Positions 20,459-33,300 of a stretch of DNA of 64,000 bases are shown piece after piece. The translations under genes were made by a program, and so were the position numbers. Source of the DNA: Casuarius casuarius (taxonomy: Eukaryota; Chordata; Aves; Casuariiformes; Casuariidae); assembly GCA_003342895.1 (NCBI GenBank), contig PTFA01000011.1, forward strand, positions 2,405,644-2,469,643, read 5' to 3'. Each line of letters opens with the position of its first letter. The first letter of the stretch is position 1. The notes under the pieces were generated by a model that worked only from the letters and a program-made list of their open reading frames with translations, was not told the origin of the DNA and made no database searches.

Positions 20459-23400
20459 TTACCTAACCTTACTCTTTGCAATATATTAAAATGCGTAAAT
20501 CCTTAGACTAGAACACCACCACTGGCTTTCTAAAATATCGTTGACTTGCTACAGCAAATTAGATCTTGCACTCAAGGCCTTCCAGTAGAGCTCTGTTGAT
20601 TTGTTTCTAACTTCTCCCTACAGGAAAGACCAGGGGAATGTTAAGAGCAGAGATCCATAACTCCCATACGTAATGTACTTTGATAATGACAACACTGCTA
20701 GAGACCTTCACTGCCAAGTTCTAACAATAGCTACTAATCATGCAGATTTGCATAATCATATAGATTTGTGCATTTGCAGCAGGTTTCCACCAAAAAGCAA
20801 CAAAAAGATACGTAGATCGATAGATAGTTAGCTTCATTTTGCAAAACATTCCCTTTCCAAATCCAACAGAAGCAGCAGAAGAGCTCATTACAGTTTTCCT
20901 GCCAGAACCAGATTTTTTTTTCCCTTTTTTCCTGCCATAAAACTTCCTGAGACCTATGCCTCACAGGCAAAATTGAAGTGCAAATGGCTAGGCCCTGGCA
21001 AAGATCCAAGTCACTCAAAGCAAACTCTTATCATGGGAATTGCTGAATAGTTTTGATTAGAGTCAATGATTGTAATCCCACCTACAATAATCTTGAAGAT
21101 GTATTAAGGTTTTAGAAACAAACAGATAAACATTCAGGTGCACTCCTATAAAACAGCAGTAAAAATGGTAGGATATGAGAGCTCTGTTTAAGTATCAGCC
21201 ATCATACAAATGACTGAATGGCAGAACATTAAACTTGCTATTAACACCCTCTAAATTAAAATTCATTTTTTTAAGGACAATTGTTTGTAATAAAGATCTA
21301 CACTACAGAATACTGATTTTATCGTAATGTATTATTTATACCATATACTTTACCATTACAGCATGTTTAGTATCAAATTTCAAATTATTTATTGGCATAA
21401 TTTCATTATATGTCTAAGTAACTCAGTGTACTAGGAAAAGGCACCTGAACCTGTTAAATGCAGCAATCTGACTTGGAAATCAAATCTATAAATAAAAATC
21501 ATAATCAGTTTATTACCACAGAAGTAACAAATATATTAATTTTTTAATTCCTTATTCTATGGGCATTTTTAATGTATTTTTGCTTATCATAGGAGCAAAT
21601 AGTTAAGTTGTATTCTTCATTGTACTTTGCCTGTGCACAAGGCATCACATTTTTAACGTCTTCCCTTAGCCACTTTTCTTCCATGAGCTAGAAGAGAAGC
21701 CTTTTTACCTCAATACATGAGAAGAAGGAGGAAAAAAAAAAAAAAAAAAGCATCCTAAGAAATACACACCTAATGTGGCCTACTGTTCCTGAACATTACT
21801 CTTACCCCCTTATCTCATCCTAGAAAACAAGGGTTACTACAGTAGGTCAGACTAACAATGCTACCAAGTACAATGCACAGTGTCACCTACTATTACAACA
21901 AATTACTAACTAAAAAAAGGTCTTACTGATCTCTGATGTACCGAGACTTAGCATTTTCAGCTGAAATGAATGAGCATTACCTAGATGGCTCGCCTTCTTA
22001 CAGAAACATGCCACTTAATTACATTCAAGTTGATTGAAGCCAGTATTACAACAATTAGTAATTTACCAGGTCAAGAACATTGCTCAGATAGATTTATGGT
22101 TTTCAATGGTCATCTATGGAAGACCTTCTGTTGCAAAATAAACAAAGAGAACAAACCAAAATGGGGTGAACAGGTTTTGTGAACAGTTTATGTGCAAATG
22201 AGGTATTCTAGTAGAGCAGAATAAAATTAGGTATGAACTCTTACTAGTAAAAGATGCATTTAATGAATTCTATAGTGTTTAAGAGGCAAACCTTACAATC
22301 TTTCAAACCACAGAGTGATAACACAACCTTTAGGACCTGCTTTCCTTCATCAATATTTGTATGTCAATCAATGTATCAGCAATACATTCCCAGATAAACT
22401 AAAACTTATTTCTCCTATTTCATTTTCTTCTGTGGTATTTGTTTGCACAATGCACTGCCAGGCAGGGTCCCAAGCAAGCTCTTTCAGAAGTAGCTTCGGC
22501 ATAGAAACTTATCTGGCTGCGTTAGCAAGCAGACTCACCCACATTGGTTAGCTCTGCTGAGAAAACAGATCTCAAAACATACTCTGAAATCTGCAGTTTA
22601 GTATGTTCTGGAGAGCAGACAAGATTAAATACCTCTACTAAAAGAAACAACTGTGATCACTTTAAGAGAGTACTCAACGAGGGAAGAACGTTTAGAGAAG
22701 CCCTGTTCTATTTTGCACCAGCCCTGATAAGCTTTTACCCTGGTTAGTCAGGATGGTAGTAACTCCTGCCTCTGTGCAATACAATACTAGCATCAGGCAG
22801 CTTTGGAAGTGAACGGATCCACCTGCAAACATTACTTTGCTGCTGTTCTTCTACAGCAGAGAAGACTTGAGTCAAAGGTTATGACTATTTCAGTTTGATA
22901 ATATCTTAAAAGAGGAAAAAATGAACAAGGGGGAAATTCTATGGCAGCTTTATATTGTTTTTCATCGTTCCTAAGCAATCTACCTGAATGAAGAGGTACT
23001 GTGCTGCATCCACAATGGCAAAACCAAAGCAGAAAAAAACAAAGAATAAACCAGGCAAAATCTGCAGATAAATACAGTACATGGTCATGGTCCAGACAGT
23101 TTTGATCAAGCTAACGCTGCTGAGTGATAATCCCTAAGAGGCACTTGTTCAATATTCATGGCAAATAAGCAGGGTGACTAGAAGAAGGAATAAACTTCTT
23201 GAAAATTAGAGTCTCCCTGGGAACAACTGCCAGATTTTATACATCTCAGAAATCTTTAAAAGGTAAAGAATAGAAATCTTTCCTAAACTTCTCATATCTA
23301 GAATGACACCTGTAGTTCATTTGTTTTTGTCTAATTAAAACACCAATTAGTCTTTGCAGTATTACCAGCCTTCTAAAACACTTTAATTGTAGAACAAGCC

Positions 23401-26400
23401 CCGCTGTGATCCAAACTGCTGTTTTATAAATAAGATACATATTCATTTGTGGGTTTTTTTTTGTCTTTCCATAGCCCTTTTTAAATATATATATGTATAT
23501 ATGTATATCTTGGCATTAATTCTGCCCACATACTAGCTCCCAGTGTGCTCTAAGCTCAGAAAGATGAGCTTTGTGTATTGTCCTTTAAAACTGATCAGTT
23601 TGCTGTACCACAGAACCGTCATCTGGAAACGCCATGAACTGGATGTGGTAGGGTCATGCCCTGGTCACTATGCTTGCTCATCAAGGACAAAGATAACTTG
23701 ATATGCCAGAGAACTGAAAATTGCTGTAAACAGAACTATCAGACATTGACAATGAAACAAGATGCTCGAGTATGATATAAGAGAAGAAGTAAGTTTTATT
23801 TCAAATTGAGAAATAGTGACAGCTTATCAAGGCAGTTTTGATATACTTTTCATTTGCAATATATGCTTCAGAGAAAAAAAACATACCCTATATTTTCAAA
23901 AAACATTACAGTAAGGGTCTGAATTAGTAAGAAAGCCACCTTCTGTGAGGAATTCTAGTATTTCATCCCCATCTCTGACCCTTAGATACTAGCCCCTCCA
24001 AAACACTATGACATACTTTACTGGGAATTAATCTTCAGTTTATTACCATCTTTCCATCTTTACTGGGTTCACCTTTGCCTATTTGCTATCAGAAAAAAAT
24101 TTCTGGTAAAAGAATACAATGTTACCATACTGAAATGTACCACAACTGCTGAATCATTAGAAATGTGGTTGACCTAGGCTTCGCAGGTAACAACTTACAA
24201 AACACCTTCATATAATTGTGTTGCCATAGCCCACACAGCACATAACCTCTACCAGCTCGGTTGATCCGCCACTCCTACTCCTTCCCTCAATCCAGTCTTT
24301 GGGTCTAGTTCCAACAATACTGCCAGTATCCCACTATCATTAAAAAAGAGTGGAGTTTATGAAGGGAAAGTGAGGAAGACAACATCCATCCTCCTTTATA
24401 GTCTATAGCTAGGGGTGTATCTTCCTCTAATACAGCTCCTACTAACAGTATCAGGAAAGCAGACTGTTTTGCAGAAAATACTGCTATACTCCAGAAACTC
24501 TGTAGTTGTTCAGATTCTAAATACTTTCACACTTTAGAAATCTGACAGAGGACATGGTTAAAAGCAGGGAGGAAAACAAAAAAACCACCAAAACCAACCA
24601 ACCTTATATAGTCTAATCTCACAAAAGGAATTAAAAAAAACTAAATAAACAACACACCCTTTTTCCAAAAGGCACTGGCATCTCTCTCAGAAGCTCAGTT
24701 GTACTGCAGCTTAAGGTAATGGAGAAGATTCATTATTCCCTTGCACCAAGCGTTTCCCTAGCTAGGTAGAAAATTTGTAAGCGCACGAGTGTCCAGAAAG
24801 CAATAAGCTACTACACCATTCCACAATAGGGTATTAGATGCAATATTCAGATACATGTAAGGCATGCTAGACTCCACAAGGAAATAGCAGGGAGGAGGGG
24901 GAAAGAGCTCAGAAAGAGCTCTTTCAACCCACAGCAAATCTGCTAGGGAAATATGGTGAGGACAATGAAACTGATCCTCAAGGAAGTTGATACAGAGGGG
25001 CTGGACCTTCTTCCTCAGCACGCTAGCTATGTAAAACACAGCCTCAATTTGCAGATTTTCTTTTTCACTCTTTCAGAGTAGATGTGTGAGGAACTTACAG
25101 AAACATCATGGCACATCCTTACGCATCATGTCTTCTGAAAATATTTGCCACCTAGCATGATCTGTTTTTCAGATATCATTTTATGAAGTCCAGACACCTC
25201 TATGGATGATTTAATAGTACCCCTGGAAGGAATCAATTCCAATACAGGTAAGAGGCTCCCAAGAGTCCTGTCTAGCATATCTGTGCTTTACAAATCATAT
25301 TCAAATAAACTGCAATGGAAGAACATTATACCTTTTTCAAGCAACACATTTATTACTGCATGATAGGAGAAGCACATCTGGAGATGGCATCACAGGCACA
25401 GCTGAAGTGCAGAGATTTTCTTATAAAGTATTTCATGTCTGTCTTTTACTACGTCCTGTAATTTATCAGTGAAAAATACATGTGTTCAAAAGATCTGTAC
25501 CACTACAGCAAGTAAAGTCCTCACTAAACCACCTTCCCCTCCCCTCTCTATCCCCTTCCCCCCATTACAGTTAAAGTTTTCAACAAATGGAAACTGTAGC
25601 CATTATCCACATTTTATTTGAACCTTCTTTGCAGCTCTGTGCATAATAAAATACAACAGAATCTACTCAAGTAAGTATGCGATAAAAGAATGGGCTTGCT
25701 GAAAGTTACAGCCCAAGTATTCTATCCTTCTGAGAAGTCTCAAAAAGTTAAACTATTACACAAACTGATGCTTACTCTGAATTTATTATTAGGGCATTAA
25801 CCACAGGCTAGCTGAGTGCCAAAGGCACTGAAGTTTTTAGAAGCAGCACCTAGCAGGTAATACAACTGTTCGGTGAAGAAGGTGCTCTAAGTTAGACGAT
25901 GACCCCATTCACTTTATCCCAATTTTCCCCTCTATGTAACTTCTACCACAGTAATGCCATACTATTACAACCTAGATATTCCTTTCATCTTAGCAAGGAC
26001 CTCAAGGGCAAAGGAGAGGAAAGACTGACCTGTTAGATATACCTTCTCAGCTATACATTAAATACATGTAGCAAGCTGTACTGCTCCATGCCACACTGTA
26101 ATTAGATTACAGCTTTTTTCCATTTCTTTTACTATGCAAGTCAGATGAAACAGCCTTACAGTTCACAAAAAAGTTAGTTATGTGGGCAAAGCTACTGCAA
26201 GTTTCTCAACAGTCTTATTTGAGTCCCATTGTACAAGACACTCTCAGAACATAAGAAAAATACAAAAAACTGCCATTTAAAATATGACATGCAATTAAGT
26301 AACTTTTTTGCACCTTTCAGCACTAGCAGTCCTGGTCTGGAGATATCCCTGCTCAGCCTCCCACAGAGAAGGAACTGTGAGCACGTGAAGATAACTGTTC

Positions 26401-29400
26401 AGTTTGCTTCCCTACTCAACTCCTGGCAGCCTCTATTTTCAATTCAGGAATCTTTCTACACATTAAGTAAAGCATTAATTCCTCATACCCTACCCCCATT
26501 AATAATCTCTTCTTCCAAGCTTTCAGTGCACCTTGCTCAAGCAAGCAAGATTTCTCAAGTTCCTTCTACTGCACATGTAACAGAGGCAGCACACTGAGCC
26601 CTGTGACAGAGGCTGCACCTGAAATATCTAATTCAGTGATGAGGGAGGAGCTGTGCTAGGCAACACCTGCAGAACTTGATTTGGTGAAATCACTCTTAAT
26701 ATACTCTCAGGTATGACACAACACCAGAACCACTTTTGTACTCCCCAGTGCCACTTGCCACTGCAAGTGAGCAAATGGAAGAATGGGCACTTTTATTCCA
26801 TCTTGCATATACCAACACAGGAGGGATGCAGTCTGTGGTGAATCTCATGTTCAGCATCTTCCTGTAAAACTGGGCTTCTGTTGTTCTTGTGTAGTGAAAC
26901 AGCTGGTCTGCCTTTCTCCCCTCTGAACTTAGACAGTCCTCCTGATGAGAAGGGAGTTGAAAGGGAAAGGGAAGAACTGTTAATACCTCACTGGGAAATT
27001 TCCAGGAGTAGAAAGAAAAGAGAAGTATTAAGGATTTGTATGGGCAGAAGGAAGACAAAGATCTCACAGCCAAATCTACTTTGCATCTCCCATCTGTGAA
27101 TTATGTTTCGGTTCCACTGCTTGCTCTGTTCCCCAGAAAACACCAGGAAATGCTGAGCAGCATCTTACCCTCAAGCTTTCCTTTCGCACGTTTCTCTTCA
27201 GAGCTAGACGCATGACTGGAAGGAGAATTAAAAAAAAAAAAAAAAAGTACTGTACACTGGATGGAGAATTTAGATTTATTCTGCACATAAACTCATCCTG
27301 CTCTTCCTGGGGCAGATGGAAGAAAGAGGAAAAGCAATTTCAGAAAGAGCTAAAATTCTAATGCACATATAATGCTTCAAATCTCTCTGTCCACAAAAGA
27401 AACTCAAGTAAGCTACCAAAAGGACGACAAAAATGGTGAGTAGTAGTTCCAAGAGAGCATGGTTTGCATGAGTAAAGAGTGAAACTTAAGGCATCCAGAA
27501 AGAGGGTATGGAATTACAAGATGTTCCCACTGTTTCTTTGCCTGTTTAAGAAAGCTTAACTTACAGGAATCACAACCAGCAGATAATGAGTCATTTCCCA
27601 AAATATGCACCAAACAAAATGGAAGGAGGAGACAGAAGGCGGCTGTAAATCTTAGAATTGAAGTTATGTGCATGAATACACATGCGCTTTTTGTATACAA
27701 TTATAAATACATACTGCTCAGCAGAGCAAGTCAGCTTAAGTGAACCTGGAATTATTCTGGTTATGCAGCTTCCCTTTCTCTGAGCCAGGTCATTCAGAAT
27801 TAAGTCAGGCTATTTACATGATTATGTTCTTTAAGATTATGTATTTGAAGTCCCAGGCTTTATTGGAAAAGAACAGTGAATTACCATTCCAGTGCTTACA
27901 GACAATAACTGCCCAGCTAGCACCCTACACTCAGCCACAGAGTTGTTCTCCCCACCTTTCTTCCTTCACACCAGATTCCCTGGAGTAGGGCCCAATATCA
28001 GAATTTAAAAACAAAGTAAAATGTTGAGAATTACTCCATAGACAAGGAAGAGAGAGGAGACAAGAACTCTTTCACCTCTTCTCTTTTTCTCAGTTTCACG
28101 TACAGCAGAGCCTGGGGGTGGCATTTTAGCCAGGTAACAGCAGAGAAGCAGATGACAACAGCAGTTTAATTCCAGCACTGCCACCACGAGAAACACTTTC
28201 CTATGGGCTTGAGAATCAGCTGAGTTAGCTCATGCACAGCTCAACACTCAAAGGTGACTAAAAGCAGCACTCTAGAACAGCTTCACGTGGTACAAGAGAC
28301 ACCTATCCTGTCAAACTCACTATTCAAAAGCTAGAGGATGCTACATTTCAGGATTAAGAGTTTTACGACCTGCATTATAAATTAAGAATTAAATCCAGAG
28401 TTCAGTATGGATTGATATATGATATAAACATTACCTCTGAGCTGCACTGGGGGGGCAGAACTCCAAGAATAACAGGTTCATACTTCTCAAACTTTGAAAT
28501 GTCTAAGTGACATCACATACACAGCTCTCACACAAAGCCTGAAATGCTGACTTCAAACAACCACCAGAGTAGGAATAAACCTATCTAAAAAAATCACGTA
28601 TGGAAATTTAAATATGATGTTGAATCTTCATATAGAAATATATACACTAGTGACCAACTTTGTATGAAGTATGTACTGTCAAATGAGATAGTTTTCTAAA
28701 CAATATTCCAAATGTTTTTACTACATATTGCACTGCATATTTTCTGTGTATTAAATATTTATTCTGACATGAAATGGTGTTTTGCTTTAAAAAAAATCCA
28801 TGGACAGCCATTAACACTTGCCAGCAGTCTAATGTGCAAAAGTCTCAAAGTTTAATCACCAAAAGCAAAATTGTGGTCTTTGAGTAAACACTATAAAGGA
28901 ACTGAGACGAATTAATAACTCACCACCACCAAAAGAAAAATGTTCTCACTCTCACTCTCCTTCCCATCTCTCTGCCCCCAACTGCTCTCTCTCCTTTCAC
29001 TTTCCCTCAACTCCAAGGCATGTGATTAATTTTTTGTCCTCTTCTCTTACTCTTCTCTTCTTTAACCAGCTTCAGTTCACCTTCACTCAAAGGCAAACAG
29101 ATCAAACATGCTATACTGGCAGGAGAACTCTCTCGCATTTTGGGGAGCTTTTCAGTGAGCTGAATCTGTTTATTATAACAATCAAAGTAACGTTAGTGAT
29201 AGATGGCTTAAGTTAAAGAAAAAACATACAGTTGTGAGCAGGAATAGAGGAGTATGGAAAAGGATGTTCACTTGGTTCAGGCCATTCCATGAAATGATAT
29301 TTATAGATTTTAGCTGAAATGCAAGATAAAGAGAAGCATCATTGCTTTAAGATTCCCACTTTCCCATTGAGAATGACCTTTTCCCCCTTAACCTCCAACT

Positions 29401-29943
29401 TTTTGCCTTACTGACAGTACCCTAATATTTGACTCTTATCTTCCTGATCATTAGTTTATTACTACAAAAATTAATTGGGGCGTAGGGGGGATTCCCAGTA
29501 ATTTGAGACTGTTAATTTAAGGGAAAAAAATAGTAGGCACACAAGTGTTCTATTTCATCAGCTGCTCAAGCTCCAACCCTGCCAGTACATTATTTATATG
29601 AACATTTTGAAGAATATTAACTACATATAACTTTTCACTGCGCTTTTTCCCTTCAAAGTTCCCTGAGTCTGGAATGAAAGCGCAATGCTTTATCTTGAAG
29701 TAACCTTGAAAATGCTGAATGTTTTTACTGTGTCAGGTTCCCCTCTAGGATGAATATGACCTGCATTTTCACTCTTTCAAAAGAACCTCCTTTNTACTGA
29801 AGAAGATCCAAGCACTGCAGAAGCACCAGATAATACTGTAGGTCTCATCAGTAGCCCAGAGCGTAAAAAAAACCCCTGTCTGTCGCTGACCTACTTTTCA
29901 CTTTACATGTAGCTTTCTGAATCAGGAACACTAAAAAGATTAC
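20459..29943. other. Long stretch without supported gene
   Basis: Single-copy AT-rich DNA with simple repeats only: A18 at 21732-21749, alternating TA/TG at 23485-23508, A17 at 27230-27246 and a pyrimidine-rich tract at 28942-29008. At 21835-21890 GTAGGTCAGACTAACAATGC, then TACCAAGTA, weakly recalls the dispersed amniote repeat at 35455-35575. Frames of 122 codons (plus, 26229-26597) and 125 codons (minus, 26696-27073) are within chance expectation for a window this long. One ambiguous base lies at 29794. Confidence 0.5.
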
Positions 29944-30072
29944 CTGAGTGGAAATGAAAAGCTCAGTTATGATAGGTAAATGCAACCAGGCACGAAGCCT
30001 ATGTATCAGCTGAGGTGCCTGTTCAAGAATAAATTTCACCAATGTAAGTTCTCTCAAGGACTTAAATCCTGG
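29944..30072 (-). CDS. Candidate coding exon with CAG|GTAATC donor, product unknown
   Basis: I do not recognise the protein. On the minus strand an open frame ends at ACTCAG|GTAATC, with GTAATC an acceptable donor (phase 0). The peptide before it is a regular amphipathic helical pattern (ELTLVKFILEQAPQLIHRL, then AWLHLPIITELF) such as is seen in HEAT/ARM-like helical repeats. That resemblance is compositional only. The upstream boundary is uncertain: AG sites occur after GATTTAAG and GTGAAG, and both have poor pyrimidine tracts. The start given here is the approximate GATTTAAG boundary. It lies about 500 bases downstream, on the same strand, of the exon-like segment at 30583-30636. Confidence 0.3.
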
Positions 30073-30582
30073 ACTTCACCAGCTAATAAGTGAACCTGTC
30101 CTTAAGACTCCACAGCCTCACTATCAAAATACCAGTTTTCTGTATTCTTCAGGATATTCCAGTATGACATAGTCACATAAGGCAACTCCTTCAACTTCTG
30201 AAAAGAAACTGGGATATTCAAACTAAGAAAAAACTGAAACAAATATATTACAAAAAAAAAAAAAACATTTTTCCATTGGTGACAACAGCACTGTGTTTAG
30301 AATGTTTTTAGAATTTAGTTTGTAAACCACATGTAGATACCCAGAAGGTTTTTGCATAAAGAAAGCCTAATCATGGGGGGAAAAGCCATTTGAAAGAAAA
30401 CAGCAATGCATATAGAATATTTGGATTTTGAAGTTTTAATTGTTATAGTGCAAACAGGTATCTTCACACACGTCCTGTGCAAACACTGAACTCTCAACAG
30501 CATTAAGCACAGAAAGCCATTGCCAAAAAGGCTTACTGAACACTTCATTAAAATTGTACATAATTTTTGATGCAAGTCTTAC

Positions 30583-30636
30583 TGTAATGCCACACTGACT
30601 CATGATAGTGCACATTAAGGGTAGCCATGTTGTCAC
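30583..30636 (-). CDS. Candidate 54-base coding exon with both splice sites, product unknown
   Basis: On the minus strand TTGCTCCCCTTTCAG is a good acceptor with a pyrimidine-rich run. It is followed by 54 bases and then CATTACA|GTAAGA, a good donor. The 18 codons are open in phase 0 on both sides (VTTWLPLMCTIMSQCGIT), and the frame stays open for many codons in either direction (30436-30705). Short phase-0 exons are common in large many-exon vertebrate genes. No family is recognised. Its position just upstream of 29944-30072 on the same strand is the best local hint of an actual transcription unit, but similar combinations arise by chance in 64 kb. Confidence 0.3.
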
Positions 30637-30940
30637 CTGAAAGGGGAGCAATAAATGTGTCATCACAATATTATTATTTAAGAACTCCCACCTGATACTT
30701 AGCAAAGATACATTAACAGATAATTTAAAAATGTAAGCTCTTTAGAGAACTATTAGGAAAAGAAACATTGATCAACAATACACAAAAGTAGACCCATTCA
30801 CACACGGCACAGAGAAAAACTTAATTTGTCATCAAGCAGAACACAGGGTTGGTAGTGTCACAGAAAAACATATCAACAATTTGGAGAGTATGGAATAAAT
30901 TTACAGGCAAGATCTTTGANAAGCATAAAGCACTTCATTT
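30637..30940. other. No supported gene
   Basis: AT-rich sequence with an ambiguous base at 30920. Nothing was recognised. Confidence 0.5.
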
Positions 30941-30962
30941 GGGGGCGGGGGGTAGGGAAGGG
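30941..30962 (+). other. G-quadruplex motif
   Basis: Four G runs of at least three are separated by loops of one or two bases: G5, C, G6, TA, G3, AA, G3. This satisfies the strict G3+N1-7 pattern on the plus strand. It lies about 300 bases upstream, on the opposite strand, of the exon candidate at 30583-30636. No function can be assigned. Confidence 0.7.
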
Positions 30963-33231
30963 AATGGCATTGTTTACTAACTTCCTGGATGCTATTTAAA
31001 AACCTTATCTGCTTCAATTGATTATCATCAACCCCATACAGCAAAACAGGTCTAAAAGAGGAAATCACTATTTTTTTCAAAACTGTATCCTTCAGCAGCA
31101 GATACTAAGAAAAAAAAGTCAGGAAAAATTCTGTAGAAGTCTCCTAGTTTTCGCACAAAATAGTTCTTTCTTACTCTAATAAGAGGCTCAAGACTGCAAA
31201 CTGAAGCTTGGCACCTGAGGGAAAGAGAATATACGACTCGGTCTCTTGCATTTACAACTGCAAGTGTAGGAGGAGCAAAGTAAGAGTGCCAATACAGTGA
31301 AGATCACCCAAGGAATATTTAAAAATCACCAGGTACCAGAGAATTTTTATTCTGTTGTCATGCAATGATGTCAGTTCTGACAGAGTTTTGTTGAATAGCC
31401 TGCGGTCAATTCAGACTTTGAATTCACCCAACCTCAAGCGGTCTCCCTCTTTGGGGGGGGACATGGGACAGTATACAGATCATGTGGTTTGGGCTGTAAG
31501 GTTCAAAGAGGCACTTCAGTGAAGAATTCAATCCTATACCATTAAAACCAGATGACAATCAATCCTACAACCAGCCCTGCACAGGGCTATGAGAGAAAGC
31601 AGACTAAAAAGGGGGTAAGTGTTACTACAGGCACATAGTTTTGCCAGTATTACTCAGTAAACTATAGGTCCACGAATGTATTAAAGAATAGCATGTTCTA
31701 TAAACCGTTATGCATCCACATCACCAGCCTTAGGATGCCTTTCTCTCATATGGTACCTCCATTTGCTTCCCACACTTCCTGTGCCATTCCACCTATACAT
31801 CCCACAGTACCTAATACGTAACACTGGCTCTTGCATAACAAACCAGGTTTTGACTTCTCTTCTTCACAGTCTGTAAATCCGTAAGGCACTCTTGGATAGG
31901 TAGTTGCAGGCTCAGGCAAAGGCAGCACTCCCTGTCTTTACGGAAGGTTGGAATATGCTTTGGCCAGTACTCAAGACTAGTACAGACTCTAAATTATTCC
32001 CTGACAATGCTCAGGTATTTGGTCAAAGCTGGTGTCTGAGTACATATGCATGTCCAAATACTTGGGACACTAGGTGAGTTTAGACACAAGTGGTGGCTTG
32101 GGCCTGTCCTCAAAATACAACATGCCTCTCTCAATACAACTTCCAAAGCATGAATGATCATGATATATCTCCTTCCAGAGGCAAGTATGCAGAAGGAGAT
32201 GCAAAAATTATATGCAACTGAGGCACAAAGGTGAATATAATTCAATAAATGGTTCAGAAAATGATTACTCTTCACCCCAAAGAAGTAAGACTTCTCCAGG
32301 GCTCTTCTCGGGGTGACAATGCAAAAGTGTTTTCTTCTTCCTATAAAAGAAAGTGGCTGGAGTCACAACTTCCCTATGTTGTTCAGTCTGCTGAACACTT
32401 ACTACTTTGAAAAATGGCACATTTTCACAGTGCACTAACAAAATAATACTTCTTGAGAAATTACGATACACAAAATGAAAACAATGTGTGCCAGCTCAAA
32501 AATAACATTAAAATTTATAGGTTAAAGAGACAACATATGACTTTTCCTGATTTAAAAAAATAATTTTCCATAGACCTTACAATACCAATAAGGCTTTCTT
32601 GCATTCAGTTTTATTTTTTCCTCCCTCCTCTTATAGCTCCCTATTTTTACTAGGCACATCCTCATATTAGCTAATGACCAAGACTGGCCTAACTAGTTTC
32701 ATCTAATGAGTCTTAGCACAAGTACTGCTCACTATTTTCTTCCCTAGAAGAACTACAAAGGACATTTAAAAATCCAATTCACACATACAAGTACTCAAAA
32801 GGAAGATGTAGACATCTTAGTGAGGCTCCGGTATCTAAATCTCCTAAGGTCAAGCTCTGATTTACTCAACCATCATGTAAGCTGTTATGCACCAAAGCTT
32901 CAGCTATGACCACTTTTTATTATTATTATTATTGTTCTTTTAACTGCCAGCTTTCTCAGACACTGGAATTGTGTTTTTTGGTTAACTACTGCTTAGAATG
33001 AAATACAGAAACAATTCTGGGGGCAAACCCCAGAATTCAGGCCTGTCCTTTTCTACATGAACACAAACATATTTTCACTTTAAGAATCCAGAATAGAAGT
33101 GTGGACATACATGTAGAGCAGCACTTGCAGAGTCACTACAGCTCATACTGGAATTACTGGGAGTTCTGAACATGTATTGGCTATCTAAGGTGACCCTTAC
33201 ACTATTAAATAAAACAGGACAATGACTGTTC
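30963..33231. other. No supported gene
   Basis: Single-copy sequence. A 60-codon minus-strand frame at 31746-31928 is hydrophilic and contains several Cys and Gly residues but lacks clear splice boundaries. TTATTATTATTATT occurs at about 32918-32934. Confidence 0.5.
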
Positions 33232-33300
33232 TCTAGAATTGCAGCAAAATGATATCTAGAATTGCAGCAAAATGATATCTAGAATTGCAGCAAAATGATA
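33232..33300 (+). repeat. Minisatellite, 3 x 23 bp, perfect
   Basis: Three identical 23 bp units beginning TCTAGAATTGCAGCAAAATG stand head to tail with no interruption or base difference. The sequence identity implies recent expansion and likely length polymorphism between individuals. There are no unique spacers, so it is not a CRISPR-type array. Confidence 0.97.

Noticed and set aside
26229..27073. Adjacent 122-codon plus and 125-codon minus frames
   Set aside because: Both start at non-ATG or weak positions, no family is recognised, and frames of this length are expected a few times by chance in 64 kb over six frames.
33232..33300. CRISPR-like short repeats
   Set aside because: Units are contiguous with no spacers and the sequence is a vertebrate genome; it is a minisatellite.
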